Source of the DNA: Pseudoips prasinana
Lineage: Eukaryota > Arthropoda > Insecta > Lepidoptera > Nolidae
Length of the DNA: 64,000 bases
Direction: 5' to 3'
Assembly: GCA_951640165.1 (NCBI GenBank)
Contig: OX621257.1
Location: 8,691,201-8,755,200 of the forward strand
The number at the start of each line of letters is the position of its first letter. Position 1 is the first letter of the stretch. Under the pieces are notes generated by a model. It made no database searches, was not told the origin of the DNA, and saw only the letters and a program-made list of their open reading frames with translations. Position numbers and translations under genes: made by a program. Positions 12,346-23,345 of this stretch are shown one piece after another.

Positions 12346-12849
12346 TGAATATTTTTGAGTAGGTTTGATTTAAAAAGGCACGTCGTATATTGTTTATAAT
12401 AAAATATAATAGACAAACTAAAAAGAAACGATATATAATCATGTTTTAAAATTGATAATAAATTGACCGAGTAACTTAGCGGAAATTGGACGAGTTACAA
12501 AATTATAAAATCGTGCTTCTCCGGATATGAACTAGAGTTAGATTTTCACCCCCAAAAATTTCCCATTAAAATGCCAATTCCTAATTTTATGTAACTAGTT
12601 ACAGCTGTTTTAGGGAACCCAAACACTTGGATTATATTTAATTAACGCTTTCCTTCAAAACGTTTATTGAGAGTATTTATAAGATTCTGAAAACATAAAA
12701 CACTTGTTTTCTGCTTTCGTTCGTGAATCAGTTGACAAACAAACGAGATTTTGTTGTTTACTTTGTTAAATACCGAGATTGAATACCAATTACTTAAAAC
12801 CCTGTTTATACAAATATTGTTTATTTAAAAGTATAGTGGCAAATTTAAT

Positions 12850-13130
12850 GGATACCTGATGATTTTATGGAATAACTTTCAAAGGATTATTAAAGCCAAA
12901 TTGTGTAGCATATTACAATATCTCTGATTACTTAAATGACTAAAGTGCTTGGGATTGAGTTGTTCTAAGTTAACACACATAAACAATATGTAATTAATCA
13001 GAAGTAAATTTTATTTTAAAAAAGGATTCCTACAGAGTTTTCTGGCAGTGTTTCTCAGTAGCTGTCAAGTCATGCACTGCACGGTAGGGTAAAAACATGA
13101 CGATTCCACATAAATGTAATTTTGTTCGGG
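12850..13130 (+). mobile_element. LINE 3' end (family a)
   Basis: Begins in a decayed C-terminal ORF segment ('tcaaaggattattaaagcca', similar to FQRIIKAKLCS) and continues into the 3' UTR shared with 31150-31810 and 37430-37870: 'aaaggattcctac', 'ttctggcagtgtttctca' and 'catgcactgcacggtag'. It is antisense to the Osiris gene and ends within about 40 bp of that gene's first splice donor, so it occupies the start of the intron. Confidence 0.65.
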
Positions 13131-13164
13131 AGACATGATTTTTGAATTTTAATAGAATAAATAC

Positions 13165-13501
13165 CTTTGGCAGTCCTTCCTTCATATATTTCTAAATCCA
13201 AAGCGTCATCATTGTTGTCCGCTCGTGATATCTTGAAGGTATAGTCGTTCCAATCGAAGCTAAACACATGGCTGTCCAAGAAGTTCGTCAGCCAGTAATC
13301 CTTCGACCTCGCTTGTCTCGTCCTCAAAGGTTCTATCGTCAGCACATTGAACACCCTCACAGTTTTCTGCTGCTTTAAACTACTAACGAGCTCCTTCGCC
13401 ATACTTTGGATACACGTAGCATTGTCACTGCAGTCTAATTCAACAATCGCCCTAACATTCCCCAAAAACGCGAAAACGACTAAAATGTAAAGGGGATTCA
13501 T
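13165..13501 (-). CDS. Osiris-family (DUF1676-like) protein, first coding exon, partial
   Basis: Osiris proteins are an insect-specific, clustered family of secreted or endomembrane proteins expressed in cuticle-forming epithelia; that role is family knowledge. What is seen: ATG at 13501 (a GTG two codons upstream is not needed), then a hydrophobic signal peptide (residues 1-18, ending near 'NVRA') and a CX5C pair ('CSDNATC') like the family's N-terminal cysteine pair. A hydrophilic stretch with 'NFLDSHVFSF' follows (compare the FL-x-H-x-L element of Osiris proteins), ending 'EGRTAK'. I place the splice donor at 13164/13163 (AAAG|GTATTT), giving 112 codons plus one base (phase 1, split Gly). 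Frame beyond the donor runs into a LINE and stops at 13070. The second exon with the hydrophobic domain was not found. Which Osiris paralogue this is cannot be told. Confidence 0.7.
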
Positions 13502-13629
13502 TTTCACCTATGTCCTTTTCACTGCACTTAGTCACAGGTATTCACCAATCCATTTGTGGGTCACGCTATTCTGAACCATCTACAACGATGGCTCCTTTGG
13601 TAATGAGTCCCTGTATGGCTGCTTGATCA

Positions 13630-13637
13630 TTTTTATC
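13630..13637 (-). promoter_or_regulatory. Possible TATA-like box of Osiris exon A
   Basis: On the minus strand 'gataaaaa' lies about 28 nt upstream of an initiator-like 'gactcatt' (near 13604), which would give a 5' UTR of roughly 100 nt before the ATG at 13501. This is weak: the box is not canonical and no transcript evidence is available. Confidence 0.3.
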
Positions 13638-14458
13638 TGGCGTCACGCTGCACTGACTACAGCGGACTATGTGTGCATTATTTTTTTCATCGAGTTCTTT
13701 GCTTGCATGTACAAACTATTTGCACTACACCACTTTTCTTTCCACTGCACAACTTTTTGTTGGACAAGTTTCCGTGAGTCGCCCGTTTAAGGTGTTTTAT
13801 CGAGAATTACTAGCGGGTAGCGCAAAAAAAATGTTTCGTTTCGCTTTACAATACGTCGCTAATAGGTGCAGTGAATCAATATTTTACTTTCATATGTAGG
13901 GACTGCAAATTAATACGGATGGAATGAAATATATTTTGTGAAGATAAATAAGGTATGAATTTTCGGGATAATTTAATTACCACGTGAAATATCTTTTCAA
14001 TCCAAGTTATTGAAAAGGTGGTCTTGTTTTATATTTTTTACAGACTTGCAAATCAAAATCCATTGTATGATGGATGATAAACACTAGAGAATATAACAAA
14101 GAGAACAAAATATTAGTTCTATCGACTATTATTTATCAAATTGAATTTTAAATATTGAGAAATTAATTAAGCTTTTATAATAATTTATATTATTGAACAG
14201 GTTGGATAAAAAAAAATGTATCAAAATCGGATCACAAATTACGGAGAAATCCAGTAATAAAAAAAAACATACAGTTAATTTGATAGCCTCCTTCTTTGGA
14301 GGTTGGTTAAAAAATGTGTTTTTGATTTTTTGTTGTCTGCTATGGCCAATATTATTTAAATAAAATTTATTGATTCACTTACCAAATCCCGCAACATCGG
14401 AATTATTTTTTTTATTCAATTTATTTTTATTTTATTTAGTAAACATAATCTTTATACG
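13638..14458. other. No gene seen; old repeat scraps
   Basis: The sequence immediately upstream of Osiris exon A shows no recognised recent transposon until about 14190, where an AACCGACTTC-type remnant lies (14190-14315, 'gcctccttctttggaggttg'). The plus-strand ORF 13669-13899 has no recognisable domain. Confidence 0.4.
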
Positions 14459-14570
14459 TAGTTTCACTGGAAGCCGCTGGATATGGGTAGCGCAAGACCA
14501 GTCTATAGGGATCTTTGAGGGAGTCCAGCAGTGAACGTCTTTTGGCTGATATGATAATAATGATGTCATA
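14459..14570 (+). mobile_element. RTE 3' tail, plus strand
   Basis: Landmarks: 'tggaagccgctggatatggg', 'gcgcaagaccag', 'cagcagtgaacgtctttt' and 'ggctgatatgataataatga'. It encodes the last codons of the RTE ORF and ends in a TGA/TAA-type simple tail. Confidence 0.7.
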
Positions 14571-15340
14571 GAACCTATCTTTTGTCCAAATTGAGCCAAA
14601 ATCTAGTTCAATTAAACTTAAAACACTAGTTTTCATCATTCAGTTGAAGAGAACCATAGATACAGCTTGATCTTTCAGTCTTATACCGTTATATATTCGT
14701 TAGGAAAATACTCTCGAACTATGAGTATTTTCCGAACAAATAAATGTGTTTACTACTTTAATAAACTAAGTGACCTTTGACGCAATTTTGTAACAAAAAT
14801 TATAAACTTTGGGCGTTTATTGAGAAAGGACCAATGACATGATCATTGAGGTTTAAATTAAGTCTTATTATAATAGTGACTGGACTCAATTTCGAAGTAA
14901 ACTAGAATATTTAATACTCCATTTAAGTTTCCGGGTGGCATGACTTTATACCACAAGAGCCGACCTCAAAATGTTTCCTAATGAAAATTCAATCACTATA
15001 TTATTAGTCCTCCAGCATCTGGTACAAGTAACAATCTTCATGTTACAGTAATTACGCATATCGTTATAAAGTTCGCATCGTGTCTTAAGATATTACCCAT
15101 TAAGGGTAGCCTAAGTAGGTAAACAATTTTTTTACGAGAATTGGCAACATCTATATAAAATGTAAACCATAAAAAAGTTTTGCAGTTGATTTGCTAGACT
15201 ATTGGACTATAAGACTACAACTTGCTATAAAACAATCTACTTAATAACTTGATAATTAGTAGCCTCCATTTTTTGTTGGAAAAGAAATCTTAAGTCGTGT
15301 AAAATCCATTGATTGACTTTTTTATTGTTTACATCTTTAA
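14571..15340. other. No gene seen
   Basis: AT-rich, no coding signal and no recognised repeat. Confidence 0.4.
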
Positions 15341-15550
15341 TAAAATAAAAAAGGTTTTTATTCACTTTAAAAAAACATTTTAAGTAGTCAGAATATGTTT
15401 TTAGTAATATATAGTTATTTCTAGGAACAAATCGATATTTAGGTACACCGATTGTATGAAAACATATACAATAAAATTTATTTTATAATAGTAATGATAT
15501 TTAGCTAGCTTATATTAATGTATTGTCAAAGAGATCATGTATAGGTTTAA
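15341..15550 (-). mobile_element. Dispersed repeat R, minus strand
   Basis: Reverse orientation of the family described at 10020. It starts 'aaaaaaggtttttattcac', contains 'ggtacaccgattgtatgaaa' and fades after 'ttattgta..gtcaaagagat'. Confidence 0.65.
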
Positions 15551-16454
15551 TTATCGAGATTAGTAATGCCAATGCCAAATGCCAAACCAAAGAAAAATGT
15601 ATTTCGTTGTTTCGTACGTTAAGGTTATTCAATGCCCTTAAGTTTCAAGTTATTAGTATGATGTATAAACTTCACGTGCTTGAATAATCAACTAAGTTAG
15701 AGTTTGTTTCAATTTTCAGTAGCTACTCCTAAGTTGTGGAGTTTAAATTTGTAATTCGAGATTTGACATGATTTGAGTATATTTTTGTGACATCTTTTTC
15801 TTTTTATATATATCGAACCCAAAATCTAAGAGTGTTTTATTGCAATATGCATTTGCGTTCTTATATACTGTGATGACATCAATTAATTCAATTATTTATT
15901 TTGTAAATGTTTAAATACAATTTAAAATGTTCTTGAATAAAATGTGTTCATAATTTTAATGTTCATGAAAATGAACATTAAAAATTATTAACATACCATC
16001 CCTTATGATGTAAAAATTTGGCAAGTAAATAGTTACTCCTAAAATAAGTAGTAGTAACTCCTCAAATAATAATGGATATAGTGACAGGAGCAAATAAATG
16101 AACACTTACGAATATCGTAAATTTACATAAAAGTCACATGTTTCTGCTGCTTGAGATATAACGATGATTAGTTCTTGTTCAAAACGTAAACATGTATGTA
16201 CCTAAACTAAAGAAATAGAGCATGACTTTCTTCAAAGATTTTCTATTATTATTTCGTTTTTAAAAAAGATGATACCTGAAACTTACACCCCACGGACACA
16301 AAACATAATCAGAATCAGAAAAACTAAATATAAATTGCAAAATTGTCATGTGTAGGATTCGAAAATGAAAGACGAAAACGCTGAGGCAGTAATTTGGTGA
16401 CCACCTAAACCACTGCTTCACAACTGCAGTCACAAGATTGTATTATGGGGTCAA
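15551..16454. other. No gene seen
   Basis: AT-rich sequence. A local inverted repeat 'ttaatgttcatga' against 'catgaacattaa'-like sequence sits near 15957-15982. No coding signal. Confidence 0.4.
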
Positions 16455-16539
16455 AAAAGTAATTTCCGTAAATATTTTATTAGAATTATGTATGCTTTTA
16501 TTATTATATGGGGTTGTGGTGTGAAGAATGACCACAAAG

Positions 16540-16850
16540 ATTGAAAAAGGGTATGTGTTTGGGCATTTATAATAGGATGAATGAAAGACGTAAGAAGTAT
16601 GCCTGGCCTGTGTGAATGGCACAACCGAAAGGAGAAGATCTCATAAAACATTCTCTGACCAAATCGGAGATTTTCTCAAGAAAGTCCAGGTCAGAAGAAC
16701 CGTAAACCGTATGAAGCATCAGCGAGCATGTATGAAGAATATAATGGCAAAAGAGGAATGCAAAGATCGTTACAAACGTAAATCCGTTTTCTCTGCTTAC
16801 CACTCTGGAAAACAGGCGTGAGTCTATGAACTAAATATGTCTGTGTATGT
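16540..16850 (+). mobile_element. Non-LTR retrotransposon ORF, C-terminal fragment
   Basis: The plus-strand frame ending at 16821 has 'NGTTERRRSHKTFSDQ', 'ACMKNIMAKEECKDRYK' and the terminal 'FSAYHSGKQA'. This is the kind of C-terminus I associate with lepidopteran reverse-transcriptase polyproteins (RACMK...ECKDR...VSAY-SGKQA). Upstream codons are degraded (16540-16612 is in another frame). The 5'-truncated copy carries no catalytic motif; clade assignment is uncertain. Confidence 0.55.
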
Positions 16851-17479
16851 AATCAATCTATGCAAGCTGATGTGCGGTGTGAAAAGTGCGGCTGAAAAGT
16901 GTTGCTAAGAACCAAATTACAGTAAAGTAATTATTAAACATTTAATCTTCTTAAGGCTACTTCAATGAAGTCCACGTGGATGAAGATGCCTGAAGTTACT
17001 AGTACAGTTACATGATATCGACATTTACTTAATACAATATTGCTCGTCTCTCATAAGAATCCATGGCTTTTCCAAATTCATTGTATCGGTATTTAATTAA
17101 CTACTGACCAATAACCATAATATAATAATAAATACAAGTGTAATGGGTAATTAACGTAGCTAATTGTTGGGTTTGGCCAACCATTTAAATCTCTTCAGGA
17201 GGTCATATTCAGGATTTAATGTGAAGACTACGTCAGGTCGTGCGGGGTTATTCCGTAAGCGTAACGTATTCGCCAAGTTAAACTTTTAAATAATGGAAGG
17301 ACCTATTGCACTAATTATAATTAACGTAATTTATAAAAATATGTATATGTAATTAAAAAAATATAGAACCGACTTCAATATGCGTCGTTGAATAAATAAG
17401 ACTTTGTTGTGAAAAACGTTTCTGGAACGATAAAGATGGCGATAAACAAAAACTCATAAAAATCTCCAAATCACACTAT
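16851..17479. other. No gene seen
   Basis: AT-rich. A 'agaaccgacttcaatatgcg' scrap at 17366-17385 belongs to the AACCGACTTC-type repeats. No coding signal. Confidence 0.4.
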
Positions 17480-17532
17480 CACACTCACAAACTTTCGCCT
17501 TTATAATATAAAGGCGAAAGTTTGTGAGTGTG
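17480..17532. repeat. Head-to-head Helitron 5' ends (26-bp palindrome)
   Basis: Arms 17480-17505 and 17507-17532 are exact reverse complements about a single base. Each arm is the 5' start of the local Helitron-like family ('tataaaggcgaaagtttgtg'). Confidence 0.75.
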
Positions 17533-17645
17533 TATGTTTATTACTTCTTCACGTCTAAACGGCTGAAGCGATTTTAATAAAATTTGGAATGGAGTTAGAC
17601 CATACCCTAGATTAACACATAGGCTATAATATATATATACTACTA
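17507..17645 (+). mobile_element. Helitron-like element lacking its own 3' end
   Basis: Body of the common family ('tgtatgtttattacttcttc', 'gtctaaacggctgaagcga', 'aaaatttggaatggagtta', 'ttaacacataggctata') which then runs into 'tactactac' and meets the 3'-end palindrome instead of finishing with its own hairpin and CTAGT. Confidence 0.6.
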
Positions 17646-17647
17646 CT

Positions 17648-17754
17648 AATAAATTTAATATATACTACTAGCTGTGCCCCGCGGTTTTACCCGCGTTATA
17701 CAATAACGCGGGTAAAACCGCGGGGCACAGCTAGTAGTATATATTAAATTTATT
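17648..17754. repeat. 52-bp-arm perfect palindrome of Helitron 3' ends
   Basis: Arms 17648-17699 and 17703-17754 are exact reverse complements around a 3-nt loop. Each arm contains the terminal hairpin and CTAGT end plus about 20 bp of AT-rich sequence beyond the CTAGT. The inverted duplication therefore includes sequence outside the element's presumed terminus. Confidence 0.85.
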
Positions 17755-18195
17755 TCGATTCCTAAGAGCTTTAGATTTAACAGCATCTTTATTATGTAAA
17801 CAGCAAGTAAGGTTTCCGTTGTAAAACTTTAGTCCATGTCGAGGCTTCAGATGTACAGTTGTTGAATGTAGAATAGTTTTACCTCTAAATGTTGAAATAT
17901 GTGCATATATTACGTAGAGTCATAAACGATTCTTTAATTAAAGTATATCTTTATAATATCTTAACTAACCACCTTTTACTGCGTTGACTTGAATGTGTTT
18001 GGATGTGGAACTAAACATAAACATCGAAATTAAACCCACTTTCAAACGCTTAAAGTTTAATTTGAGACTTTTTCTCGAAACATACTAAATACTATCTGTA
18101 ATGTTCGTTTGTTTTATAATTGTGTTTTGTGTATAAGACAATCTTATTGATAAAATTATTTTAGAGTGACTTTTTTGTTGGGCTTCAATCATAAA
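17755..18195. other. No gene seen
   Basis: AT-rich with no recognised repeat. Confidence 0.4.
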
Positions 18196-18352
18196 CATCA
18201 TCATCATCATTAAGTATATTACCCGAAATGCATTCACTACTGTACAATTTCCGGTCTTATACTACCCGCATCCAGCAGCTTCCTGATAGGGCAGAAAGGT
18301 TCTTCAGTGGTAACCACGAACCGGAAGACGAAGCGTGGGTAAGCCTTCTACA
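18196..18352 (-). mobile_element. RTE 3' end with inverted 5' part (twin-priming form)
   Basis: 18196-18285 is the RTE 3' tail in minus orientation ('catcatcatcat' tail, 'atttccggtcttatactacc', 'gcatccagcagcttcct'). 18286-18352 is an upstream ORF segment in the opposite orientation ('agggcagaaaggttct', 'cacgaaccggaagacg'). Read along the minus strand this is an inverted 5' segment followed by a forward 3' segment, as produced by twin priming. Confidence 0.6.
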
Positions 18353-18821
18353 TAGTCTTCAATAAATTGTACAAAGTATATTCATGAAAAGAAAGTACCG
18401 TGCCGTACCACTATCGTCTTCCATCACCCTTAGTTTGCATTCGTCGATGGGACAACCGGGCCGCGTCTTCACAATTTAACATAGAGCGGCAGTTACACAA
18501 ACATTCCTATAAACCAACCCATAACATCTCCACGAAAGGAAAGAGGCTACATAGCAGTCACGTAACATTGAAAAACATACATACAGCCAAATTTATAAAC
18601 GATTTATTTGAAAGTCGGTTTGATTCATAATACAACCGGCTTCAACTTTTATTTATACCTACTTAATAACCGATTTATGACTGTGTACTATACCAAATCA
18701 AATGCCAAATAATTCTATATCAATTGATCGACCACCATAAATCGAATAGCATCGTAATCGAATGGTTTATAAATTGAACATTTACTACAGAAAAGTAGGT
18801 TAGATTAGAACTATAAAATAA
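18353..18821. other. Unassigned; short ORF 18400-18630
   Basis: The plus-strand frame 18400-18630 is slightly GC-richer than its surroundings but has no recognisable domain. Its end overlaps an AACCGACTTC-type scrap at 18600-18650, so it is most likely repeat-derived. Confidence 0.35.
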
Positions 18822-19078
18822 AATAAAGAAGGTTTTTATTCATGTAGACTTTAAAAAAGCGCTTGTAAATTTTCAGAACATGTTTGTATTAACATCTAAT
18901 TAATTAATTAATTTATAATCATTTCTAGGTTCATATAGATACATACAGATTAACAATAGGATTTATTTTACAATAGTAATAATATTTACCTAGCTTATAT
19001 TAAGTTATTGTCAAGGATCATGAGTAGGTTTAAGTATCGAAATTTTAAATCTTGGCTATTATTTTACTACATATTGTC
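18822..19078 (-). mobile_element. Dispersed repeat R, minus strand
   Basis: Begins 'agaaggtttttattcatgta', includes 'tttctaggttcatata' and ends 'tactacatattgtctg', the conserved start of the family read backwards. Confidence 0.7.
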
Positions 19079-19080
19079 TG

Positions 19081-19140
19081 ATATTTAATTCGTACCTTAG
19101 TATAGACAGATGGTTCTGTCTTAAGGTACGAATTAAATAT
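19081..19140. repeat. 60-bp hairpin
   Basis: Outer arms 19081-19099 and 19122-19140 are exact reverse complements (19 bp), and inner 'gacaga'/'tctgtc' also pair. It abuts repeat R; the 'acagatggttctgtct' core resembles the sequence flanking the R copy at 38700 ('agacagaaccat'). Confidence 0.65.
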
Positions 19141-20236
19141 TATTATTATGGCGGACCTTGTGTTTATAACGACGGTCGCGCTTTAATGCTACCACCGGAT
19201 CCCATGCGCCCAAACTGAGAAGACTGTGATCATACAATCCCAGAAACAGATCAGTCGTTTGTCGCTAAATACATACGATTGAATGCTCGATATAAATATG
19301 AACTATTTGATATTATGTTCGTTTGAGTATTTAGACATTATATTTATTATGACTGTGGCCATCTGGTCAACGCATCCACCGGGCTATAGTACACCCATAT
19401 ATGGTTATTAATTTAGGTTATTTGGCATAATTAATAATTCTTACAAATAGCATAAATTCTAAAACTTTCTATTATTAACAAAAAGCCTTCTTCCTCTCTT
19501 CTACTATGCTGTGCCCGACAGGGTCCATAATTGTTACATAATTATAAGATTATAACCATACATTATGGAAGCAATAAATGATTGAGTATTGAGTTATCTG
19601 TAAGATATAACTGATCAAATAAAGATTTATCAGCAGAATTATCAAGAAAGTCCATGAGGTTAGACAAAGAAATGATCGTACCTAATTTCTACTCCATAAC
19701 TCCTCGGAACGCTTTTACCTTGGGTCCTCTTATGGGATATACCGCAAGGTTCTTATGCGGTGGTATTTCAAAAGCCATCCATGCTGATGGACCGAGGCCT
19801 TTTACTCAAATTATAAATAATTACTAAAGGGTCCTTATTAATAACGTACTTCTTATTTGTCAATGGGAAGTTGTATCTCAACTAATTTGTTCCATAATAA
19901 TGTTCTTTTATTTAATATTAAGTTTTGTATTAGAACATAATATTTTTGTCATTATAAGAGTCTTAAATGTGTGTCAAAGTTAAGCCGCTACGTATATTTA
20001 CAGCTTAAGAGTAGGCTTGTTGTAAGTATTTACTGAAATTTGCATCAATATTCTTAAACAAGCACAGTTGGAATTACGGCATATAAATTTATTAAATCAT
20101 TGTCACTTTTTAGTAAATTATATTCGGACAGAATCACCAGTATTTTATTAACATAAAAGTTATATTTATCTCAGACTCAGAACACGTACACACAGAGTTC
20201 AAAATAATAATAAAAACTTCTTAATGTTAGCCGTCA
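19141..20236. other. No gene seen
   Basis: AT-rich. Two short stretches ('ctgtgcccgacagggtccat' near 19509, and its counterpart near 40910) are shared with the Sailor-like element's second intron and look like another repeat. No coding signal. Confidence 0.4.
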
Positions 20237-20355
20237 GTATTCATTCATTGGACATAATGTAGGTCTCCCCAAAGATTTCTACAATTACCAGCCTTGCGCC
20301 ACTTGCATGCAGTAACCCTCACAAGATCATTGGCCCATCTTGTAGAGCATGCCAA
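20237..20355 (-). mobile_element. RTE 3' tail, minus strand
   Basis: 'gtctccccaaagatttctac', 'ccttgcgccacttgcatgc' and 'agatcattggcccatcttgt' are the reverse complement of the RTE C-terminal coding and tail region. Confidence 0.6.
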
Positions 20356-20415
20356 TGCTGCGTCATCCGAATTTACAGAACTAAATAAAAACGTATTAAT
20401 AATTATATTAATGTA

Positions 20416-20662
20416 CTAGCAGTTCCCGCGGACTTCGCTCCGTGTTATAAATATTTTTGTCCCTGCCCGTTTGTACAGCGTAAATGTACTTCGGGCAAAA
20501 GTTCTGGATAAATAAAAATTATGATGATGAATCATAGCATATGACTCTTCACAATAACGTAGCTTTCTATTGGTGCAATAATTTTGAAAATTGGTTCAGT
20601 AGATCCAGAGATTACCCCTTACAAGGTCACAAACTTCACCTCTTTATAATATTATTATAGAT
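20416..20662 (-). mobile_element. Helitron-like element, divergent subfamily
   Basis: Minus orientation. It opens with 'actagcagttcccgcggact' (the reverse complement of a hairpin plus CTAGT end) and closes with 'cacctctttataatattatt'. The middle differs from the other copies in the window. Confidence 0.5.
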
Positions 20663-21024
20663 GACGAAACTTACACGTTTACCTAGATATAAGATTTTTA
20701 TATTAATTCATGTTCATGCTTTGAATTGATTGATGGTATGTCGAAGTACATTTGCTTAAAGTAACAAATATCTTTTTTAAACAATACCATAAATGAACTA
20801 AATTTAGTTTCTACAACATTATCGTGACATTTTTTTTCCAACGCTACATAAATGAAACGTTATTTTGTCGATTCGTCAGCAGACAGCACGCAATGTACAT
20901 ATATGCATAGCAGAATACATGTATCACATTCTGCGTCCGGAAGAAGCTATTTTACTGCGGGAATTTTTAACAGGCGTATTGGATTGTGCCCTAAATACTA
21001 AAAAAGACAATGTTGTGTGTGTGT

Positions 21025-21229
21025 AATAGTATTATAAACGCGAAAGTTTCTGAGTATGGATGTATGAATTTAGGGATTTAGAGATTTATGGATGTTTGTT
21101 ACTCAATCACTAAAAAACTACCGAACGGATTTTGTTGAAACTTTGTAGTAATATAGCTTATATATCCAAATAACACATAGGCTAACATTTATTAAGTTTA
21201 ACGTGTGTAAAACCGCGGGCACGGCTAGT
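21025..21229 (+). mobile_element. Helitron-like element, subfamily 3
   Basis: 'tattataaacgcgaaagttt' at the 5' side, 'aaaactaccgaacggatttt' in the body, and 'gtgtaaaaccgcgggcacgg' plus CTAGT at the 3' side. Related to the copies at 1131, 59797 and 61152. Confidence 0.6.
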
Positions 21230-22253
21230 GAAATACATCTGCAAGTATTGTGGGTATTGGCTACATAGTGGCAAAAAGATACACATCGACTGACGTTATC
21301 TTTCGATTAACTCACTTGAACAAAATGCAGTTATTGTGACTTAATTGTTACAGACAATGAACAATTAATTGCCGTTTTGTGGGTAATGATAAGTACTTTT
21401 AACATTTAGTACTTACATTATTCTATGTATAGTAAATAGTTTTTGTAGCGCACGCTAAATAGTGACTTTTATATAAACAATTTTTATGTCTCGTGTTACA
21501 TCATTGTAGTTTTTTTTTTGTAATGAAATACTGTCGATGTTATGCTGATAATGTAGTTTTCTATAAATATAAGGATCTTCATAATTAATAAAAAGAAAAT
21601 GACATAATGTAATATCTACAACATAAATATTTTTGTTAACGGATTAGTTATTATTATTATCAAATTATTGAAATTATGAATTGTAAATTGTGAATTTGTG
21701 TGATTGTCTTACGAAATTACGGACAACCAAGGAATTTTGAATAAGGTTCAATAAAACTATTTTTATTAAATGATAAATTGTCTTTTATTTCTAAAATCGC
21801 AGCTTTCTATTGGCATAAAAAATATGTAGGACGAAATATAATAACTATACTATATAAATATATGATAAATTGTTAAAAAATTAAATATAACAGTTCAATT
21901 AAAAACATTTATGTTTTTATCCCTTACATCTACGCAATTGCATCTAACAATCTCCTATTATCGTTTATTCCGTTATTTATATTTGACTTAAGATATTATG
22001 TACACATTTTTTGGTGGAATCCAGGACCGCGCGGTCCCCAGAGTCCCACGACACATGCTTCCATCTTCCTCTGTTTATGTTACTACCGTTTAGCTGTACA
22101 AAATCAGTCTTTACGTGAAAGTGAAATTGAATCATCTTATTGCAGTAAAATTTACGGCGCCATGTGGCGACGCAAGACATCAACAAGGAACTCTCAATTT
22201 CTGTATTGAGTGATACAAATTAATATCTAACAGATGTCGTGTGTTTGATACAA
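21230..22253. other. No gene seen
   Basis: AT-rich. The minus-strand frame 21977-22186 (69 codons) has no recognisable domain. No repeat family recognised. Confidence 0.4.
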
Positions 22254-22413
22254 TCACACTAATATTATAAAGGCGAAAATTTGTGAGTATGTGACTGTAT
22301 ATGTTTGTTACTTCTTCACTCATTTTAATAAAATTTGGTATGGAGTTACCCTGGATTAACACATAAGACTATAATTTATAAAGTTAAACGCGGGAGAAAC
22401 CGCGGGGCACGGA
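22254..22413 (+). mobile_element. Helitron-like element, subfamily 1
   Basis: Starts TCACACTAATATTATAAAGG and ends in the GC hairpin 'cgcgggagaaaccgcgg'. The last bases are mutated (GGAGAG in place of AGCTAGT). Confidence 0.65.
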
Positions 22414-22650
22414 GAGCTTTGAATATTTTTGACAGACAATATATGATGTGATTCTCAAATAGACTGTATTTTTTTGTTATATAGCTTTTACGAGTATGTT
22501 TGTGAACTAATTTTGAAGATTATTTTTCAATCAAAAGCTTAGATTCTGATAGGACTATAGTGAAACTAATAGAAGAAACGGTTTAGTGTTATTTGTTTTA
22601 CACCAATTATTATTACTCTATAAACGAAGTAAAATGAAATCAATTATTAC

Positions 22651-22751
22651 GTCATCATATCAGCCGAAAGACGTCCATTGCTGGACAAAGGTCTCCCTCA
22701 AGGATTTCCACAATAGCCGGTCCTGCGCTGCCCACATCCAGCGGCTTCCGT
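22651..22751 (-). mobile_element. RTE 3' tail, minus strand
   Basis: 'catcatatcagccgaaagac', 'gtccattgctggacaaaggt' and 'gcccacatccagcggcttcc' are the reverse complement of the RTE C-terminus and tail. Confidence 0.7.
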
Positions 22752-22914
22752 CAATAATTATTACGTAGATAAGAATAATTAATGGAAAATTATTAAGATA
22801 ACAAGCGATATTACGTTAAATTGCTTACAACGAATATCTGGAGTATTTTGTTATACATATCTTGTAGAAACAGGAACAATTTCCGTGAGTTAAAGCACTT
22901 TTGCGGTTCAAATC

Positions 22915-23055
22915 AAATATAATCTATATAAGTATGTATTTACAAAACATTAGGATGTGTAGTATATCAGTTATCTGATTTCCACAGTACAAGCTCTGCT
23001 TAATTTGGGATCAGATGGCCGTGTGTGAATTATGTCCCTGGATATTATTATAATA
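22915..23055 (+). mobile_element. SINE family C, 3' half
   Basis: 'ctatataagtatgtatttac', 'atatcagttatctgatttcc' and 'taatttgggatcagatggcc', ending in a TTATTATA run. The tRNA-like head is missing. Confidence 0.7.
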
Positions 23056-23104
23056 AAGTAGACGCTTGGTGCTTTTGCAGTTTGCACCTCTACTTGCTAA
23101 ACTC

Positions 23105-23345
23105 TCGTTTTACCAGGCTCTAAACTCATAATATCCTTCTGTCTCCCAATTGGCTCTGGAGGGAAGTGGAACTACTTATATCTAACTCCTACTTTTTCTA
23201 TCTGATTAAATTCGTTGAGGGTTTCACGACAGCTGAAGCGATACCCAGGTAGCATAAATGAAATGACTCTGAACGGTAAGACCCAGGAATCCAGTCCTGG
23301 GTCTTACCGTTCAGTCATTTCATTTATGCTACTGTTGCTCCTGGC
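23105..23345 (-). repeat. Repeat X, minus copy, with near-perfect hairpin
   Basis: The minus strand of this block resembles 23855-24035 on the plus strand ('gaatttaatcaga', 'gttccacttccctccagag', 'gggagacagaa'), making an inverted pair about 600 bp apart. Inside it, arms 23249-23288 and 23295-23332 form a hairpin that is perfect except for a 2-nt insertion (CT) in the left arm. Confidence 0.6.
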
